A stretch of DNA of 64,000 nucleotides from Tabrizicola sp. (GTDB lineage Bacteria > Pseudomonadota > Alphaproteobacteria > Rhodobacterales > Rhodobacteraceae). The stretch is taken from assembly GCF_030694085.1 (NCBI RefSeq), contig NZ_JAUXZE010000102.1, positions 1 through 64,000 on the forward strand, in the 5' to 3' direction. A program made the translations under genes and the position numbers. Shown one piece after another: positions 8,216 through 16,954 of this stretch. A model generated the notes under the pieces. It was not told where the DNA came from. It did not search any database and saw only the letters and a program-made list of their open reading frames with translations. Every line of letters begins with the position of its first letter. The stretch's first letter is position 1.

Positions 8216-9007
8216 ATGGATAGGGCGAGCCTCTTGGCACGAACCGGTGCTGTGGTTGATGCAATCGGACAGGATGGCTTCGCCCCCGCCCTGACGAGTC
8301 TTCTGCAGGCCGTGGCGCCGTATACCTATACTGTGGTTTTCGGCTACATCGGTTCCGCCCGACCGCTGGACCTTTACGACGATTTCCCAGACGCCAAGCG
8401 GCAGATCTTCGTGACCGATTATCAAGAAGGTCCCTACCTACTCGACCCGTTCTATCTTGCGGTGACACGCCCCGTGCCGGCCGGTCTTTACCGGATGCGC
8501 GATCTTGCGCCAGACCGATTCTATCAGGGTGAATACTTCCGAAACTACTACATTCAGACCGGGCTTGCCGAAGAGATCGGCTTCTTTGTCGATTTCCCTG
8601 ATGGTGCGACGGTCATTCTATCGCTGATGCGCGATGAGCGGCCCTTTTCCACGCGCGAGATGAAAGCCCTGGCTGAAGTTCAGCCCCTTGTAGCCGCAAG
8701 CATCCGCCGGCACTGGGCCGATCTCTCTTCGCGGTTCGATACCGCGTCACAAAAGCGAAATGGACCAGCAAAAGAGACCGATCTCGAAAGGTCGTTCCAC
8801 AGTTTTGGAGACGGGCTCCTTACAGCGCGTGAGCGCGAGATCGTCGAACACACACTGAAGGGTCATTCGGCCGAAGCGGTCGGCCGCATCCTGGGCAACT
8901 CGCCGGGAACGGTGCGCATTCACCGGCGCAACATCTATGCAAAGCTGCGTATAAGCTCACAGGGAGAATTGTTCTCACGTTTCATCCAGACACTGGCTCG
9001 GACTTGA
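8216..9007 (+). CDS. LuxR-type transcriptional regulator
   Basis: A 263-residue protein. The C-terminal 60 residues are a LuxR/NarL helix-turn-helix (LLTAREREIVEHTLKGHSAE, then GNSPGTVRIHRRNIYAKL). The N-terminal 190 residues have no receiver aspartate pocket and do not show the tryptophan/aspartate set of acyl-homoserine-lactone receptors, so the ligand is unknown. ATG at 8216 follows GGTGGC; a TTG ten codons upstream is also possible. It is divergent from the PotABCD-like operon and is its most likely regulator. Confidence 0.82.
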   Translation: MDRASLLARTGAVVDAIGQDGFAPALTSLLQAVAPYTYTVVFGYIGSARPLDLYDDFPDAKRQIFVTDYQEGPYLLDPFYLAVTRPVPAGLYRMRDLAPDRFYQGEYFRNYYIQTGLAEEIGFFVDFPDGATVILSLMRDERPFSTREMKALAEVQPLVAASIRRHWADLSSRFDTASQKRNGPAKETDLERSFHSFGDGLLTAREREIVEHTLKGHSAEAVGRILGNSPGTVRIHRRNIYAKLRISSQGELFSRFIQTLART

Positions 9008-9659
9008 ACCGGAGATTGCGCACCCCCGGACCTCTCTTCCAATTGCACAACCGTGTGAAACGAAGGCCAACCCAAATCCTCGCTGCCGTTTAGGAGCATT
9101 GGCGGAAACCTGCCACCGGCCGAGTTCCCCAGATCCAGATCTAGATGATGGGCGGCGAGAAGCGCGCCGCACTCCGCTCTGCCTTGCCAAGCGCCGATCT
9201 GGGTGCCTGGCGGCATTTCGTGGTCGGCGTCGCTACGCCAAGTCGCTATGGCCCTGGCGTGCTGGGAGATGCCGAGTTGTTGGTTGTCTCGTCGGTAGGT
9301 AGCGATCACCGTTATCTTCGTCACTCCCGCAACCGAGACCGAGCGCCGCTGGCTGAACGAGTTGCGCGAAGCATCGGACGTATCCGGGGTTCTCAAACTG
9401 CAGCAGCCACAAGGAACCGATGCGCGGGTTCGTGTTCTGCGGCTGCTTCTCGACACAAGTGAAATGTGACTGAAGGAACTGTCAGCCGTTTCCAGAGAAG
9501 AATCAGGTCTGACGAGGTGTTGCGCGCGCTCCTTCAATCTTGGGTCCATCTCGACATGGGCCGACTTTCTACTGAAAAGGTCCGCCCGAGCGATCCGGGA
9601 AACTGTTCCGGACGTGCAAACTCACATTCTACAACGCTTTGATTTTTCGGGAATTTTAT
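9008..9659. other. 650-base stretch without a convincing gene
   Basis: No frame here has a start with ribosome-binding site and a family-like protein. On the plus strand a 56-codon open stretch at 9299-9469 reads VIFVTPATETERRWLNEL and LLLDTSEM before a stop. It looks protein-like but has no start codon and a stop just upstream, so it may be a decayed gene end. On the minus strand a long open frame covers the same bases but looks like shadow coding. The last 40 bases before the tRNA are AT-rich. Confidence 0.5.
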
Positions 9660-9736
9660 TGGTCGGAGCGAGAGGATTCGAACCTCCGACCCCCTGCTCC
9701 CGAAGCAGGTGCGCTACCAGACTGCGCTACGCTCCG
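9660..9736 (-). tRNA. tRNA-Pro, anticodon CGG
   Basis: Read on the minus strand, the 77 bases fold as a full tRNA. The acceptor stem starts CGGAGCG and pairs with CGCTCCG; the anticodon stem CCTGC/GCAGG closes the loop TTCGGGA, giving anticodon CGG; the T-arm is GGAGG-TTCGAAT-CCTCT; and CCA is encoded at 9660-9662. It decodes CCG, a frequent proline codon at this GC content. No integrase or attachment-site duplication is seen next to it. Confidence 0.97.
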
Positions 9737-9782
9737 ACCGTGGGCGGGGGTTACCCCGTCCCACGGCCTTTGGCAAGAGGCG

Positions 9783-10748
9783 TCACGCCTGATCGCCGCC
9801 CTTGTCGAAACGCTTCAGCCAGCCCGAGATGCGGGGCAACGTGCCCATTTCCAGGCGTGAGCGGTTCTCCAGTACGGGGCGGTTCTGGCTGATCAAGGGC
9901 GTGCTTTCCCGCAGAACGATGTAGATACCCGAGGCGATGATCACGGCAGAACCAACAGCGGTATAAAAGTCGACGCTTTCGTTGAAGAACAGCCAACCGT
10001 ACAGCACAGCCCAGATGATCTGGGAATACTGCATCGGTGCCACGATGATCGCCGCGGCGACCCGGTAGGCAGCGATGCTGGCCAAGGCACCGATCATGCC
10101 CAGGAAGGCCATCACCGCAGTCAGGGCCAGATCCTCGACCGGCATCGGCTGATAGACGAAGGGCATGGTCGCTCCGGTGGCGACAAAGGTCAGCACCATC
10201 GGATACAGCATCAGCACCACGGACCGTTCATCCCGCCCGATCTTGCGCACGATGATCGAACTCAGCGACCCCGTGGTGGCCGCCCCCAGCGCGGCAAGGT
10301 GGCCCAGCGAGAAGCCGTCTCCACTGCCGGGACGAAGGACGATCAGCACGCCCAGAAGACCGACGATCACCGCGATACCACGGCGCATGCCGACCTTCTC
10401 GCCCAGCATGGGGATTGCCATCAGAGTGATGAAAAGGGGCATCGCGAAGAAGATCGCGTAACAGGTCGCCATCGGCAGGACCGAAAAGGCGTAGAACCCC
10501 ATCACCCCCGTCACCACCGCGCTGACCGTGCGTATTGCCGTCCACCAGGGATGGCGCGGGATCAAGGTGCTTTCGCGGCGGTCGCTCAGCAAAAGCACGG
10601 TGACCAGTGGAAAGCCCATCAGTCCGGCAAAGAACATGGTCTGGAAGGCGGAATAGGTGCCGCCCAGGTACTTCACCACGACGTCGTGGGTGGCATAGGC
10701 AGCAAAGGCGGCCAGCGACAGAAGCGCACCGCGAAGCGAAGGAGACAT
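9783..10748 (-). CDS. EamA-family (DMT) transporter
   Basis: A 321-residue inner-membrane protein of ten predicted helices made from two EamA repeats. Typical pieces are LPMATCYAIFFAMPLFITL in the first repeat and APMQYSQIIWAVLYGWLFF in the second. It resembles the S-adenosylmethionine/riboflavin uptake type seen in Rhodobacteraceae and Rickettsiales, but the substrate cannot be fixed. ATG at 10748 (MSPSLRG) is chosen; an upstream start would add 11 polar residues. It lies 59 bases downstream of a clear paralogue in the same orientation. Confidence 0.87.
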   Translation of the reverse strand: MSPSLRGALLSLAAFAAYATHDVVVKYLGGTYSAFQTMFFAGLMGFPLVTVLLLSDRRESTLIPRHPWWTAIRTVSAVVTGVMGFYAFSVLPMATCYAIFFAMPLFITLMAIPMLGEKVGMRRGIAVIVGLLGVLIVLRPGSGDGFSLGHLAALGAATTGSLSSIIVRKIGRDERSVVLMLYPMVLTFVATGATMPFVYQPMPVEDLALTAVMAFLGMIGALASIAAYRVAAAIIVAPMQYSQIIWAVLYGWLFFNESVDFYTAVGSAVIIASGIYIVLRESTPLISQNRPVLENRSRLEMGTLPRISGWLKRFDKGGDQA

Positions 10749-10840
10749 GCGAAAAGATCCGGGGCTGGGCGTGAAGCTCACGCCACGTTAGCGGAAACAC
10801 TCTCGCCTGTTCGCCGGGCGGATGCAAGACCACGCGGGGC

Positions 10841-11707
10841 TCAGGCCAGGGACTTTTGCCGCTCTTGCCGCCAGACCACCAGGATGCCCGCAGCCGCGAT
10901 GATGACCATGCCCAGAGCAGTGCTTGCGGTCATCGGCTCGGCAAAGAACAGCGCCCCGAAGACCGCGGCCCAGGCGATCTGCGAATATTGGGTCGGAGCC
11001 ACCACCACAGGCGGCGCGGCGCGGTAGGCCGCGAACATCAGCATCGTGCCGGCCAGGCCGAAGACCGATATGCTGGCGACGGTGGCAAGATCGTGCGGCG
11101 GCATCGGCTGATAGCGGGACGGCAGCAAGAGGAAGGCAGCAATGCACTGGCCCAGCACCGGGTAAAGCAGCATCGCGACCAAGGACTCGGCCGCCCCTGT
11201 CCTACGGACGATCAGATAGTGGACCGCCGCCATCAGCATCCCCACGACAGCCGCCAGATGACCGATCCCGAAATCGATCCGCCCGGGGTTCAGCGCCACG
11301 ATCACGCCGACCAGCCCCAGCACCACCGCGACCCCGCCCATCGCATCCACCCGGTCGCCCAGGATCGGCCAGGCCAGAAGTGTCAGGACCAGTGGCAGTG
11401 TGAAGAAGATCGCATAGGCCTGGGCCAAAGGCATTGCCGTGAAGGCATAGGTGACCAGAAGCGCATTGGCGATCAGCGCAACGACCCGGATCGCCATCAG
11501 CCAGGGATGCACCGGGCGCAGCTGTCCCCGGTCCTTCAGCCACAGCAGGGCGATCAGCGGCAGGGTGAACAGGCTTGCGAAGGCCACGATCTGCACCGGA
11601 TTGTAGGTCCCGCCCAGAAACTTGATCGTGCCATCCGCCACCGAGAACAGCGCGAAGCCCGCCAGCCCGAGAAGGACACCCCGGACATTCGCAGAAAGGA
11701 TGGACAT
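10841..11707 (-). CDS. EamA-family (DMT) transporter, paralogue of the next gene downstream
   Basis: A 288-residue protein with ten predicted helices and the same landmarks as its neighbour at 9783-10748: FLGGTYNPVQIVAFASLFTL against YLGGTYSAFQTMFFAGLMGF, AMPLAQAYAIFFTLPLVLTL, and APTQYSQIAWAAVFGALFF. The two almost certainly arose by tandem duplication followed by divergence. Export or import of a small metabolite is the family role. They may be co-transcribed: the gap is 92 bases and both point the same way. Confidence 0.87.
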   Translation of the reverse strand: MSILSANVRGVLLGLAGFALFSVADGTIKFLGGTYNPVQIVAFASLFTLPLIALLWLKDRGQLRPVHPWLMAIRVVALIANALLVTYAFTAMPLAQAYAIFFTLPLVLTLLAWPILGDRVDAMGGVAVVLGLVGVIVALNPGRIDFGIGHLAAVVGMLMAAVHYLIVRRTGAAESLVAMLLYPVLGQCIAAFLLLPSRYQPMPPHDLATVASISVFGLAGTMLMFAAYRAAPPVVVAPTQYSQIAWAAVFGALFFAEPMTASTALGMVIIAAAGILVVWRQERQKSLA

Positions 11708-11826
11708 GATGGGCTACGGTTCCTGTCGCCGTCTGGCGACTCTGGGTATTTGCAACTCTGCCGCGACGCATAGCAAGCCCGGGCTTCGGCGTCACGGTGC
11801 AAACGGCAGCGCTCTGACCGCCTGTT

Positions 11827-12909
11827 TCAGTCGCGGTCCAGCTGCCGTGTCGCCTGAACGGCCGCTTGCAGGACAAGGGCGAAGCCAAGCAGGACCAGCC
11901 CCGGCGTCAGCGGCGCGTTGAAAAGCCACAGGGGGATCGCGACGGTGGGCATGAAGGCGGCAAGCACCAGAAGGCTGCACCGCCGCCACGGCGCTCCCTC
12001 GGTTCCCTTTGCCCGGTCGCAGGTCAAAAGCAGCGCCGCCGCGGCGATCCCGTAGTCGTAGGTCAGCCAGTAGGGCACTGCGACCAAGGTGGTCATGATC
12101 GCAAGCGCGGCGCGCAGGTCGGCATCCCGGCACTGCCGCAGCGCCCATCCGGCGACGCCGATGACCGGGACTGCGACGGCTGCATGGACGGTCAGCGCAA
12201 CCTGCGGATCAACCTCCAGCACGCGCAAGGCGCCGAAGATGGTCGGCATCATGCCCAGGAAGATCCCGAAGAAATCCGTCATGACCCGCGACTGGTAGGG
12301 CAGGGTCTGCGTCAGGTAGCCGGACCAGCTTTCCCAGCCGAACAGCACGCCGGACAGGATGACCAGCCCCGCCGCCGTCAGCGAGGCCGAGGCAATCACC
12401 AGCCAGCGCCTTTCGATCAGCAGCAGCAGCGGCAAGAGGACGCCAAGCTGCGGCTTGATCGTCAGACAGCCGATCAGGACACCGGCCAGGACAGGCCGCT
12501 CCATCCGAAACGCCAGCCCTCCCAGCAGCAGGGCCGCCGACAGAAACCCGTTCTGCGCATGGTAGAGGTTGTCGAAGATCGAGGGCAGCACCATCGCTGT
12601 CGCCAATGCCAGGCTTATGATGATCGGCCCGACGAAGGCCCGCAGCGCCCAAAGGTAGGCCACCAGCGTCAGGCCCAGGAACCCCGCCATCGCGGGGAAA
12701 TAGCCAAAGAACCCAAGCGGCCAGATCACCAGCAGGTAATGCGGCGGATAGCTCCAGTTCCGCCAATGCGTGTCAGGGCCGAACTGATCGGTCAGATGCC
12801 GGAAGTAGGTGGCGTGATCGGCAAAAAGATCCAGAACCTGTCCGTTCAGCACCAGCCGCGCCGCCGTCCAGTAGTTCGCGAAGTCCTTGTCGATCAGCCA
12901 TGCTTCCAT
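11827..12909 (-). CDS. Membrane glycosyltransferase, GT87 (DUF2029) family
   Basis: A 360-residue polytopic membrane protein. The N-terminal DFANYWTAARLVLNG is the acidic/aromatic motif of GT87 polyprenyl-phosphate-mannose-dependent transferases; YPPHYLLVIWPLGFF follows, and about nine helices come after it. Members add sugars to lipids or glycans on the periplasmic side. This copy starts right at that motif and lacks the extra N-terminal helix many relatives have. It begins four bases after the leuB stop, so it is read on the leuB transcript, an unexpected partner. No sugar-nucleotide genes are nearby. Confidence 0.75.
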   Translation of the reverse strand: MEAWLIDKDFANYWTAARLVLNGQVLDLFADHATYFRHLTDQFGPDTHWRNWSYPPHYLLVIWPLGFFGYFPAMAGFLGLTLVAYLWALRAFVGPIIISLALATAMVLPSIFDNLYHAQNGFLSAALLLGGLAFRMERPVLAGVLIGCLTIKPQLGVLLPLLLLIERRWLVIASASLTAAGLVILSGVLFGWESWSGYLTQTLPYQSRVMTDFFGIFLGMMPTIFGALRVLEVDPQVALTVHAAVAVPVIGVAGWALRQCRDADLRAALAIMTTLVAVPYWLTYDYGIAAAALLLTCDRAKGTEGAPWRRCSLLVLAAFMPTVAIPLWLFNAPLTPGLVLLGFALVLQAAVQATRQLDRD

Positions 12910-12913
12910 TCAG

Positions 12914-14020
12914 TTACAGGCTTGCGTCCAGGGCTGCGATGACAGCGTCGCCCATCTGGCTGGTCGAGACCGGGGTGCCGCCCTCAGGTCCCATCAGGTC
13001 GGCGGTCCGCACGCCGTCGGCCAGTACCTTCTCGACCGCCTTTTCTACCCGAGTCGCGTCTTCGCCCATGTCGAAGCTGTAGCGCAGCGCCATCGCAAAG
13101 CTCAGGATGCAGGCGATCGGGTTGGCCTTGCCTTGCCCGGCGATGTCGGGCGCGCTGCCATGCACGGGTTCGTACAGCGCCTTCGGGCGGCCGTTGGCCA
13201 TCGGCAGGCCCAGGCTGGCCGAAGGCAGCATCCCAAGCGACCCGGTCAGCATCGCCGCCATGTCCGACAGCACGTCGCCGAAAAGGTTGTCGGTCACGAT
13301 CACGTCGAACTGCTTCGGCCAGCGGCACAGCTGCATCGCGCCGTTGTCGGCATACATGTGGGTCAGGGCGACATCCGGGTAGTCGCGGTCATGCACTTCC
13401 TGCACCACCTCGCGCCACAGGATGCCTGATTCCATCACGTTGGCCTTCTCCATCGAGCAGACCTTGTTGTTGCGCTTGCGGGCAAGTTCGAAGGCCGACC
13501 GCGCGACGCGGGCAATCTCGGATTCCGTATAACGCTGGGTGTTGATCCCCACGCGTTCGTTGCCTTCCTTGAAGATCCCCCGAGGCTCGCCGAAGTAGAC
13601 GCCGCTGGTCAACTCGCGCACGATGACGATGTCCAGACCCGCCACGACCTCACGCTTCAGGCTGGAGAAATCTGCCAGAGCGTCAAAGCACTGCGCCGGG
13701 CGCAGGTTCGAAAACAGGTCCATCTCCTTGCGCAGACGCAGAAGCCCCCGCTCGGGTTTGACGGAAAAGTCCAGGCTGTCATATTTCGGCCCGCCCACTG
13801 CACCCAGCAGCACAGCGTCAACCGCCTGCGCCTTGGCCATCGTGGCATCGGTCAGCGGCGTGCCATGCGCGTCATAGGCGCAACCGCCGACCAGGTCCTC
13901 GGACACGTCGAAGTGGACGCCGCGCTTGGCCCCCATCCAGCCGATGATCTTCTTCACCTCGGCCATGACTTCCGGGCCGATGCCGTCGCCAGCAAGGATA
14001 AGGAGGGAAGGATTTGCCAC
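12914..14020 (-). CDS. leuB: 3-isopropylmalate dehydrogenase
   Basis: A 368-residue enzyme that oxidises and decarboxylates 3-isopropylmalate to 2-oxoisocaproate with NAD+ in leucine synthesis (cytoplasm). It has the family signature region (VTDNLFGDVLSDMAAMLTGS), the substrate-binding arginines (ERGLLRLRKEMDLFSNLRP), and EPVHGSAPDIAGQGKANPIA in the cofactor region. Length is normal. leuC/leuD are not in the window. A LysR regulator lies 55 bases upstream in the same orientation, and the GT87 gene follows directly. Confidence 0.97.
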   Translation of the reverse strand: MANPSLLILAGDGIGPEVMAEVKKIIGWMGAKRGVHFDVSEDLVGGCAYDAHGTPLTDATMAKAQAVDAVLLGAVGGPKYDSLDFSVKPERGLLRLRKEMDLFSNLRPAQCFDALADFSSLKREVVAGLDIVIVRELTSGVYFGEPRGIFKEGNERVGINTQRYTESEIARVARSAFELARKRNNKVCSMEKANVMESGILWREVVQEVHDRDYPDVALTHMYADNGAMQLCRWPKQFDVIVTDNLFGDVLSDMAAMLTGSLGMLPSASLGLPMANGRPKALYEPVHGSAPDIAGQGKANPIACILSFAMALRYSFDMGEDATRVEKAVEKVLADGVRTADLMGPEGGTPVSTSQMGDAVIAALDASL

Positions 14021-14075
14021 GTGCGTGCTCCTGGAAAAAGTGTCGCGGTTCGCCTAGCCCTTCGGCCCGAAAACT

Positions 14076-14951
14076 TCAAGCGGCGAAGGCTGCGCCAAGG
14101 GCATCCCACACCCGACGCAACCGGGGCGATTGGCGCAGGCGGGGGGCGGCGGTCAGCCAGACCGGCAGGCTGGGCAGGTCGGGGATCACGTCGATCCGTT
14201 CCAGCAGCGGATCGAGATCGCCCAGCGCGCGCAGGATGCCGCCCAAACCGCATCCGGCACGGACGAGTTCGACATAGGTCAGCGGGTCGTCGCAGCGTAC
14301 CGGAAAGAAGCTGCGGCCTACCTCCATCCCCAGCCCGCGCATGACCCGAATGATCTGGTCCATCCGGTCCTGTCCGACGAAGTCGTGCTGCATCAGGTCT
14401 TCCGCGCGGGTCGGGCGTCCCTTGCGGTCCAGGTAGCTGCGGGCGGCGAAAAGCCCCAGTGGCAGCTGGCCGATCTGCCGCGCCACCAGGTCTGCTTGTG
14501 TCGGCCGGTACATGCGCAGGGCGATGTCGGCCTCACCGAAAAGCAGGTTCTCGGTCGTGTCCGACGGGACAAGATCGATCTGGATGCCCGGCTCCTCGTC
14601 CCGCAGACGTGCAAGGATCGGAGGCAGGATCACATGTGACACGACGCGGCTGGCGGTGATCCGCACCGTCCCCTCGATCCCGTCCGTGCGCCCCTTGGCG
14701 GTCAGCGCCAGCTCTGCCGCCGCCACCTGCATCGCGCGGGCTGCTGGCAGCATTGCGTTCCCCGCCTCGGTCAGAGCCTGACCCTGCGCCGTCCGGGTGA
14801 ACAACTGGACCTGCAGCGCCGCCTCGATTGCCTGGATGTGGCGGCCAAGAGTGGGCTGGCTGATCCCGGTGGCCCGCGCTGCGGCCGACAACGACCCGGC
14901 CTCGGCTACGGCCAGGTAGGAACGGATCAGTGTCCAGTCGAGTGTGCCCAT
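14076..14951 (-). CDS. LysR-family transcriptional regulator
   Basis: A 291-residue LysR protein. Residues 4-65 (LDWTLIRSYLAVAEAGSLSA, ISQPTLGRHIQAIEAALQ) are the winged helix-turn-helix; the rest is the effector-binding domain. It is divergent from the NAD(P)-dependent epimerase at 15036, 84 bases away, the classic layout for a LysR regulator and its target. A palindrome (ATTCA-N4-TGAAT) overlaps its start codon and may mediate autoregulation. Confidence 0.9.
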   Translation of the reverse strand: MGTLDWTLIRSYLAVAEAGSLSAAARATGISQPTLGRHIQAIEAALQVQLFTRTAQGQALTEAGNAMLPAARAMQVAAAELALTAKGRTDGIEGTVRITASRVVSHVILPPILARLRDEEPGIQIDLVPSDTTENLLFGEADIALRMYRPTQADLVARQIGQLPLGLFAARSYLDRKGRPTRAEDLMQHDFVGQDRMDQIIRVMRGLGMEVGRSFFPVRCDDPLTYVELVRAGCGLGGILRALGDLDPLLERIDVIPDLPSLPVWLTAAPRLRQSPRLRRVWDALGAAFAA

Positions 14952-14963
14952 TCACTTATGAAT
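14950..14963. promoter_or_regulatory. Palindrome overlapping the LysR start, possible operator
   Basis: ATTCA-CTTA-TGAAT is a perfect 5+5 inverted repeat in the 84-base divergent region between the LysR gene and the epimerase gene. Its left arm overlaps the LysR ATG (14949-14951). LysR regulators often bind short imperfect palindromes with a T and A eleven bases apart, and this site fits loosely. Confidence 0.35.
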
Positions 14964-15035
14964 ACTGGGTGGATAATTTCATGCAATTCCTTTTGCGATT
15001 GCCCGACCGCATATCCTGTGGAAAGGAGTTCGTTC

Positions 15036-15926
15036 ATGACACAGACAGCACTGGTTCTTGGCGCGTCCGGCGGGTTTGGCGGTCAGGTCGCAAACGCTCT
15101 GCAAGGCGCAGGCTGGACCGTTCGGCGCTACAAACGCGGCACCGACATGGCACAGGCGGCGAAAGGCGCGGACCTGATCGTCAACGGGTTGAACCCTCCC
15201 GCCTATCACGACTGGGACCGCCTGATCCCCGAGATCACCGCATCGGTCCTGGCGGCCGGAAAGGCCTCGGGCGCGACGCTCCTCGTGCCCGGAAACGTCT
15301 ACCCCTACGGCACCCAGCCCGGTCCCTGGAACGCCGGCACGCCGCACCGGCCGGTCAGCCGCAAAGGCCGCATCCGCGCCGAGATGGAGGCGCGGTATCG
15401 CGCTGCAGCAGACCAGGGCCAGCGCACGATCCTGCTGCGGGGCGGCGACTTCCTCTTGCCCGAGGCACCGCAGATGGTGATGAACCGCCTGATCCTGGGC
15501 GAGGTGGCCAAGGGAAAGGTCACCACGCTGGGCGATCCCCACGCGCTGCACGCCTATGCCTACCTTCCTGACATGGCCCGCGCGGCGCTGGCTTTGGCGG
15601 CATTGGGCGATGCGCTGCCCGCCTATGCCGACATCCCATTCGGTGGCCACGCCTTTACCATCTCCGACCTTGCGGCCCGGATTTCCCGCCTGTCCGGTCG
15701 CCCGATGCGCATCAAACGCTTCCCGCGCTGGATCTTCACTGTCGCCAGCCCGGTCTGGGAACTGGCGCGCGAACTGCGCGAGATGCTGTATCTCTTCGAC
15801 CACCCGCACCAGCTTGATCCCGCCCCCCTGCGGCGCTGGCTGCCGGACTGGCAGGACACCGATCTCGACACGGTGATCGCGCGTCACCTTCAGGGCAGGA
15901 TGATGTCGACCCAGACCGGAAAGTGA
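15036..15926 (+). CDS. NAD(P)-dependent epimerase/dehydratase-like protein
   Basis: A 296-residue extended-SDR protein. LVLGASGGFGGQVANAL at the N-terminus is the dinucleotide-binding loop; VPGNVYPYG replaces the usual YxxxK-containing strand region, so catalysis as a true epimerase is uncertain. Later parts (HAYAYLPDMARAALALA, AFTISDLAARIS) match atypical SDRs that act as reductases or binding proteins. ATG at 15036 has AAAGGAG eight bases before it. Its last 37 bases overlap the 3' end of the convergent exonuclease-family gene. Probably controlled by the divergent LysR. Confidence 0.8.
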   Translation: MTQTALVLGASGGFGGQVANALQGAGWTVRRYKRGTDMAQAAKGADLIVNGLNPPAYHDWDRLIPEITASVLAAGKASGATLLVPGNVYPYGTQPGPWNAGTPHRPVSRKGRIRAEMEARYRAAADQGQRTILLRGGDFLLPEAPQMVMNRLILGEVAKGKVTTLGDPHALHAYAYLPDMARAALALAALGDALPAYADIPFGGHAFTISDLAARISRLSGRPMRIKRFPRWIFTVASPVWELARELREMLYLFDHPHQLDPAPLRRWLPDWQDTDLDTVIARHLQGRMMSTQTGK

Positions 15927-16954
15927 TGCGACGCGGCGGCCAGTTCGGGCATCAGCGGATCGTCCGGCGCGGGCCACAGGACGCCCGCCCCGGAGACCAC
16001 CAGGTCGGCGGCGGGTAGCACATAGTCCAGCCGCAGACCGCCAAGGTGGTCGTAGATCACCGTATCCAGCGCCGGATCGCCGAGGTGTGCTGGCTCTGCG
16101 CGACCGTGCTGTCCCGTCGGCTTCGGGTCCTGCAGCAAAGGATGCGCAAGAAGCCCCCCGATCCCCTCACGTCGCCCGTCGCCGTCGTCGGGGTCCAGAT
16201 TGCCGTCTCCCAGCAGGACGAAGGGCGCGTCGGGCGGGTGCATCGGCAGCCTGCCGTCCAGCAACATCCCCCAGAAGGCCGCCTCGTCATGATTGCGCCG
16301 ACCGTTGCGGTCCTTGGGCCCGTCAAAGACCGGCGGCGTCGCATGCCAGGCCAAGAGGTGCAAGCGACCCGCGTCGGTCCTGATCGGCACGTCCCAGAAT
16401 CCGGTCGTCGCCAGGCGCTGCACCAAAGCCAGCTCTGGCGGGTCGTCGGACAGACTGCCCGGCAGGTCCCGCCACAGAAAGGCCGAGAAATCCCGCGCGC
16501 CTTCCTCGATCGGCAGCCGCGACAGCACCGCCATCCCGGCATGGCCCGAGAACAGCCCGAACCCTTGCGCATCGCGCGCATCGCCCAGCCTGCCGTTGCC
16601 GTCGATATCGAACCCGGTCTGCATCCCGGTGTTCGGTCGCAAGGCGAATTGATGGGGATAGTCCAGGCCTGCCGCACGCAGTTGATCGGCCAGCAGCCCC
16701 AGCGCGACCCCGCCCCGGTCGTAATCGACCGATGTCAGCAGCACCACATCCGCCTTCAGCGCCACGAGAACCCGAACCACGGCCCCAGCCTGCGGGTCCC
16801 CTGCGGCAAGGTCCTTTACCAGAAGTCCCGGACCCGACCGGTCCAGCGCGACGTTCCAGGTGGCGATGCGCAGCGTCTCGGCCTCTGCCGGCAGCGCAAG
16901 CAGGAACGCCAGAAGAAGAAGGCGGCTAAAGATCGTCGTCCTCGTCCTCGTCAT
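15890..16954 (-). CDS. Exported endonuclease/exonuclease/phosphatase-family protein
   Basis: A 354-residue protein with an N-terminal signal peptide (FSRLLLLAFLLALPAEAE). The mature part opens LRIATWNVAL, the EEP-fold strand with the metal-binding asparagine, and later has LLAWHATPP, LLGDGNLDPDDGDG and ASHHFPVW, the conserved GDxN and SDHxPV-like motifs (here SHHFPV). It is expected in the periplasm, hydrolysing phosphodiesters or phosphomonoesters. It overlaps the upstream membrane-protein gene by 29 bases, so the two are probably translated together. Confidence 0.82.
   Translation of the reverse strand: MTRTRTTIFSRLLLLAFLLALPAEAETLRIATWNVALDRSGPGLLVKDLAAGDPQAGAVVRVLVALKADVVLLTSVDYDRGGVALGLLADQLRAAGLDYPHQFALRPNTGMQTGFDIDGNGRLGDARDAQGFGLFSGHAGMAVLSRLPIEEGARDFSAFLWRDLPGSLSDDPPELALVQRLATTGFWDVPIRTDAGRLHLLAWHATPPVFDGPKDRNGRRNHDEAAFWGMLLDGRLPMHPPDAPFVLLGDGNLDPDDGDGRREGIGGLLAHPLLQDPKPTGQHGRAEPAHLGDPALDTVIYDHLGGLRLDYVLPAADLVVSGAGVLWPAPDDPLMPELAAASHHFPVWVDIILP

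Noticed and set aside
8117..8425. N-terminal extension of the PotA-like ATPase by 103 codons
   Set aside because: The extension overlaps the divergent regulator, has no PotA similarity and would remove the divergent promoter.
8216..9007. Quorum-sensing LuxR receptor
   Set aside because: The N-terminal domain does not show the conserved Trp/Tyr/Asp acyl-homoserine-lactone pocket by eye and no luxI-type gene is near.
9660..9736. tRNA-Pro as an integration site of a genomic island
   Set aside because: No integrase, no repeated tRNA 3' end within the window, and flanking genes are ordinary.
11866..12942. A 358-codon plus-strand open frame over the GT87 gene
   Set aside because: Gln/Arg/His-rich antisense of a multi-helix membrane protein.
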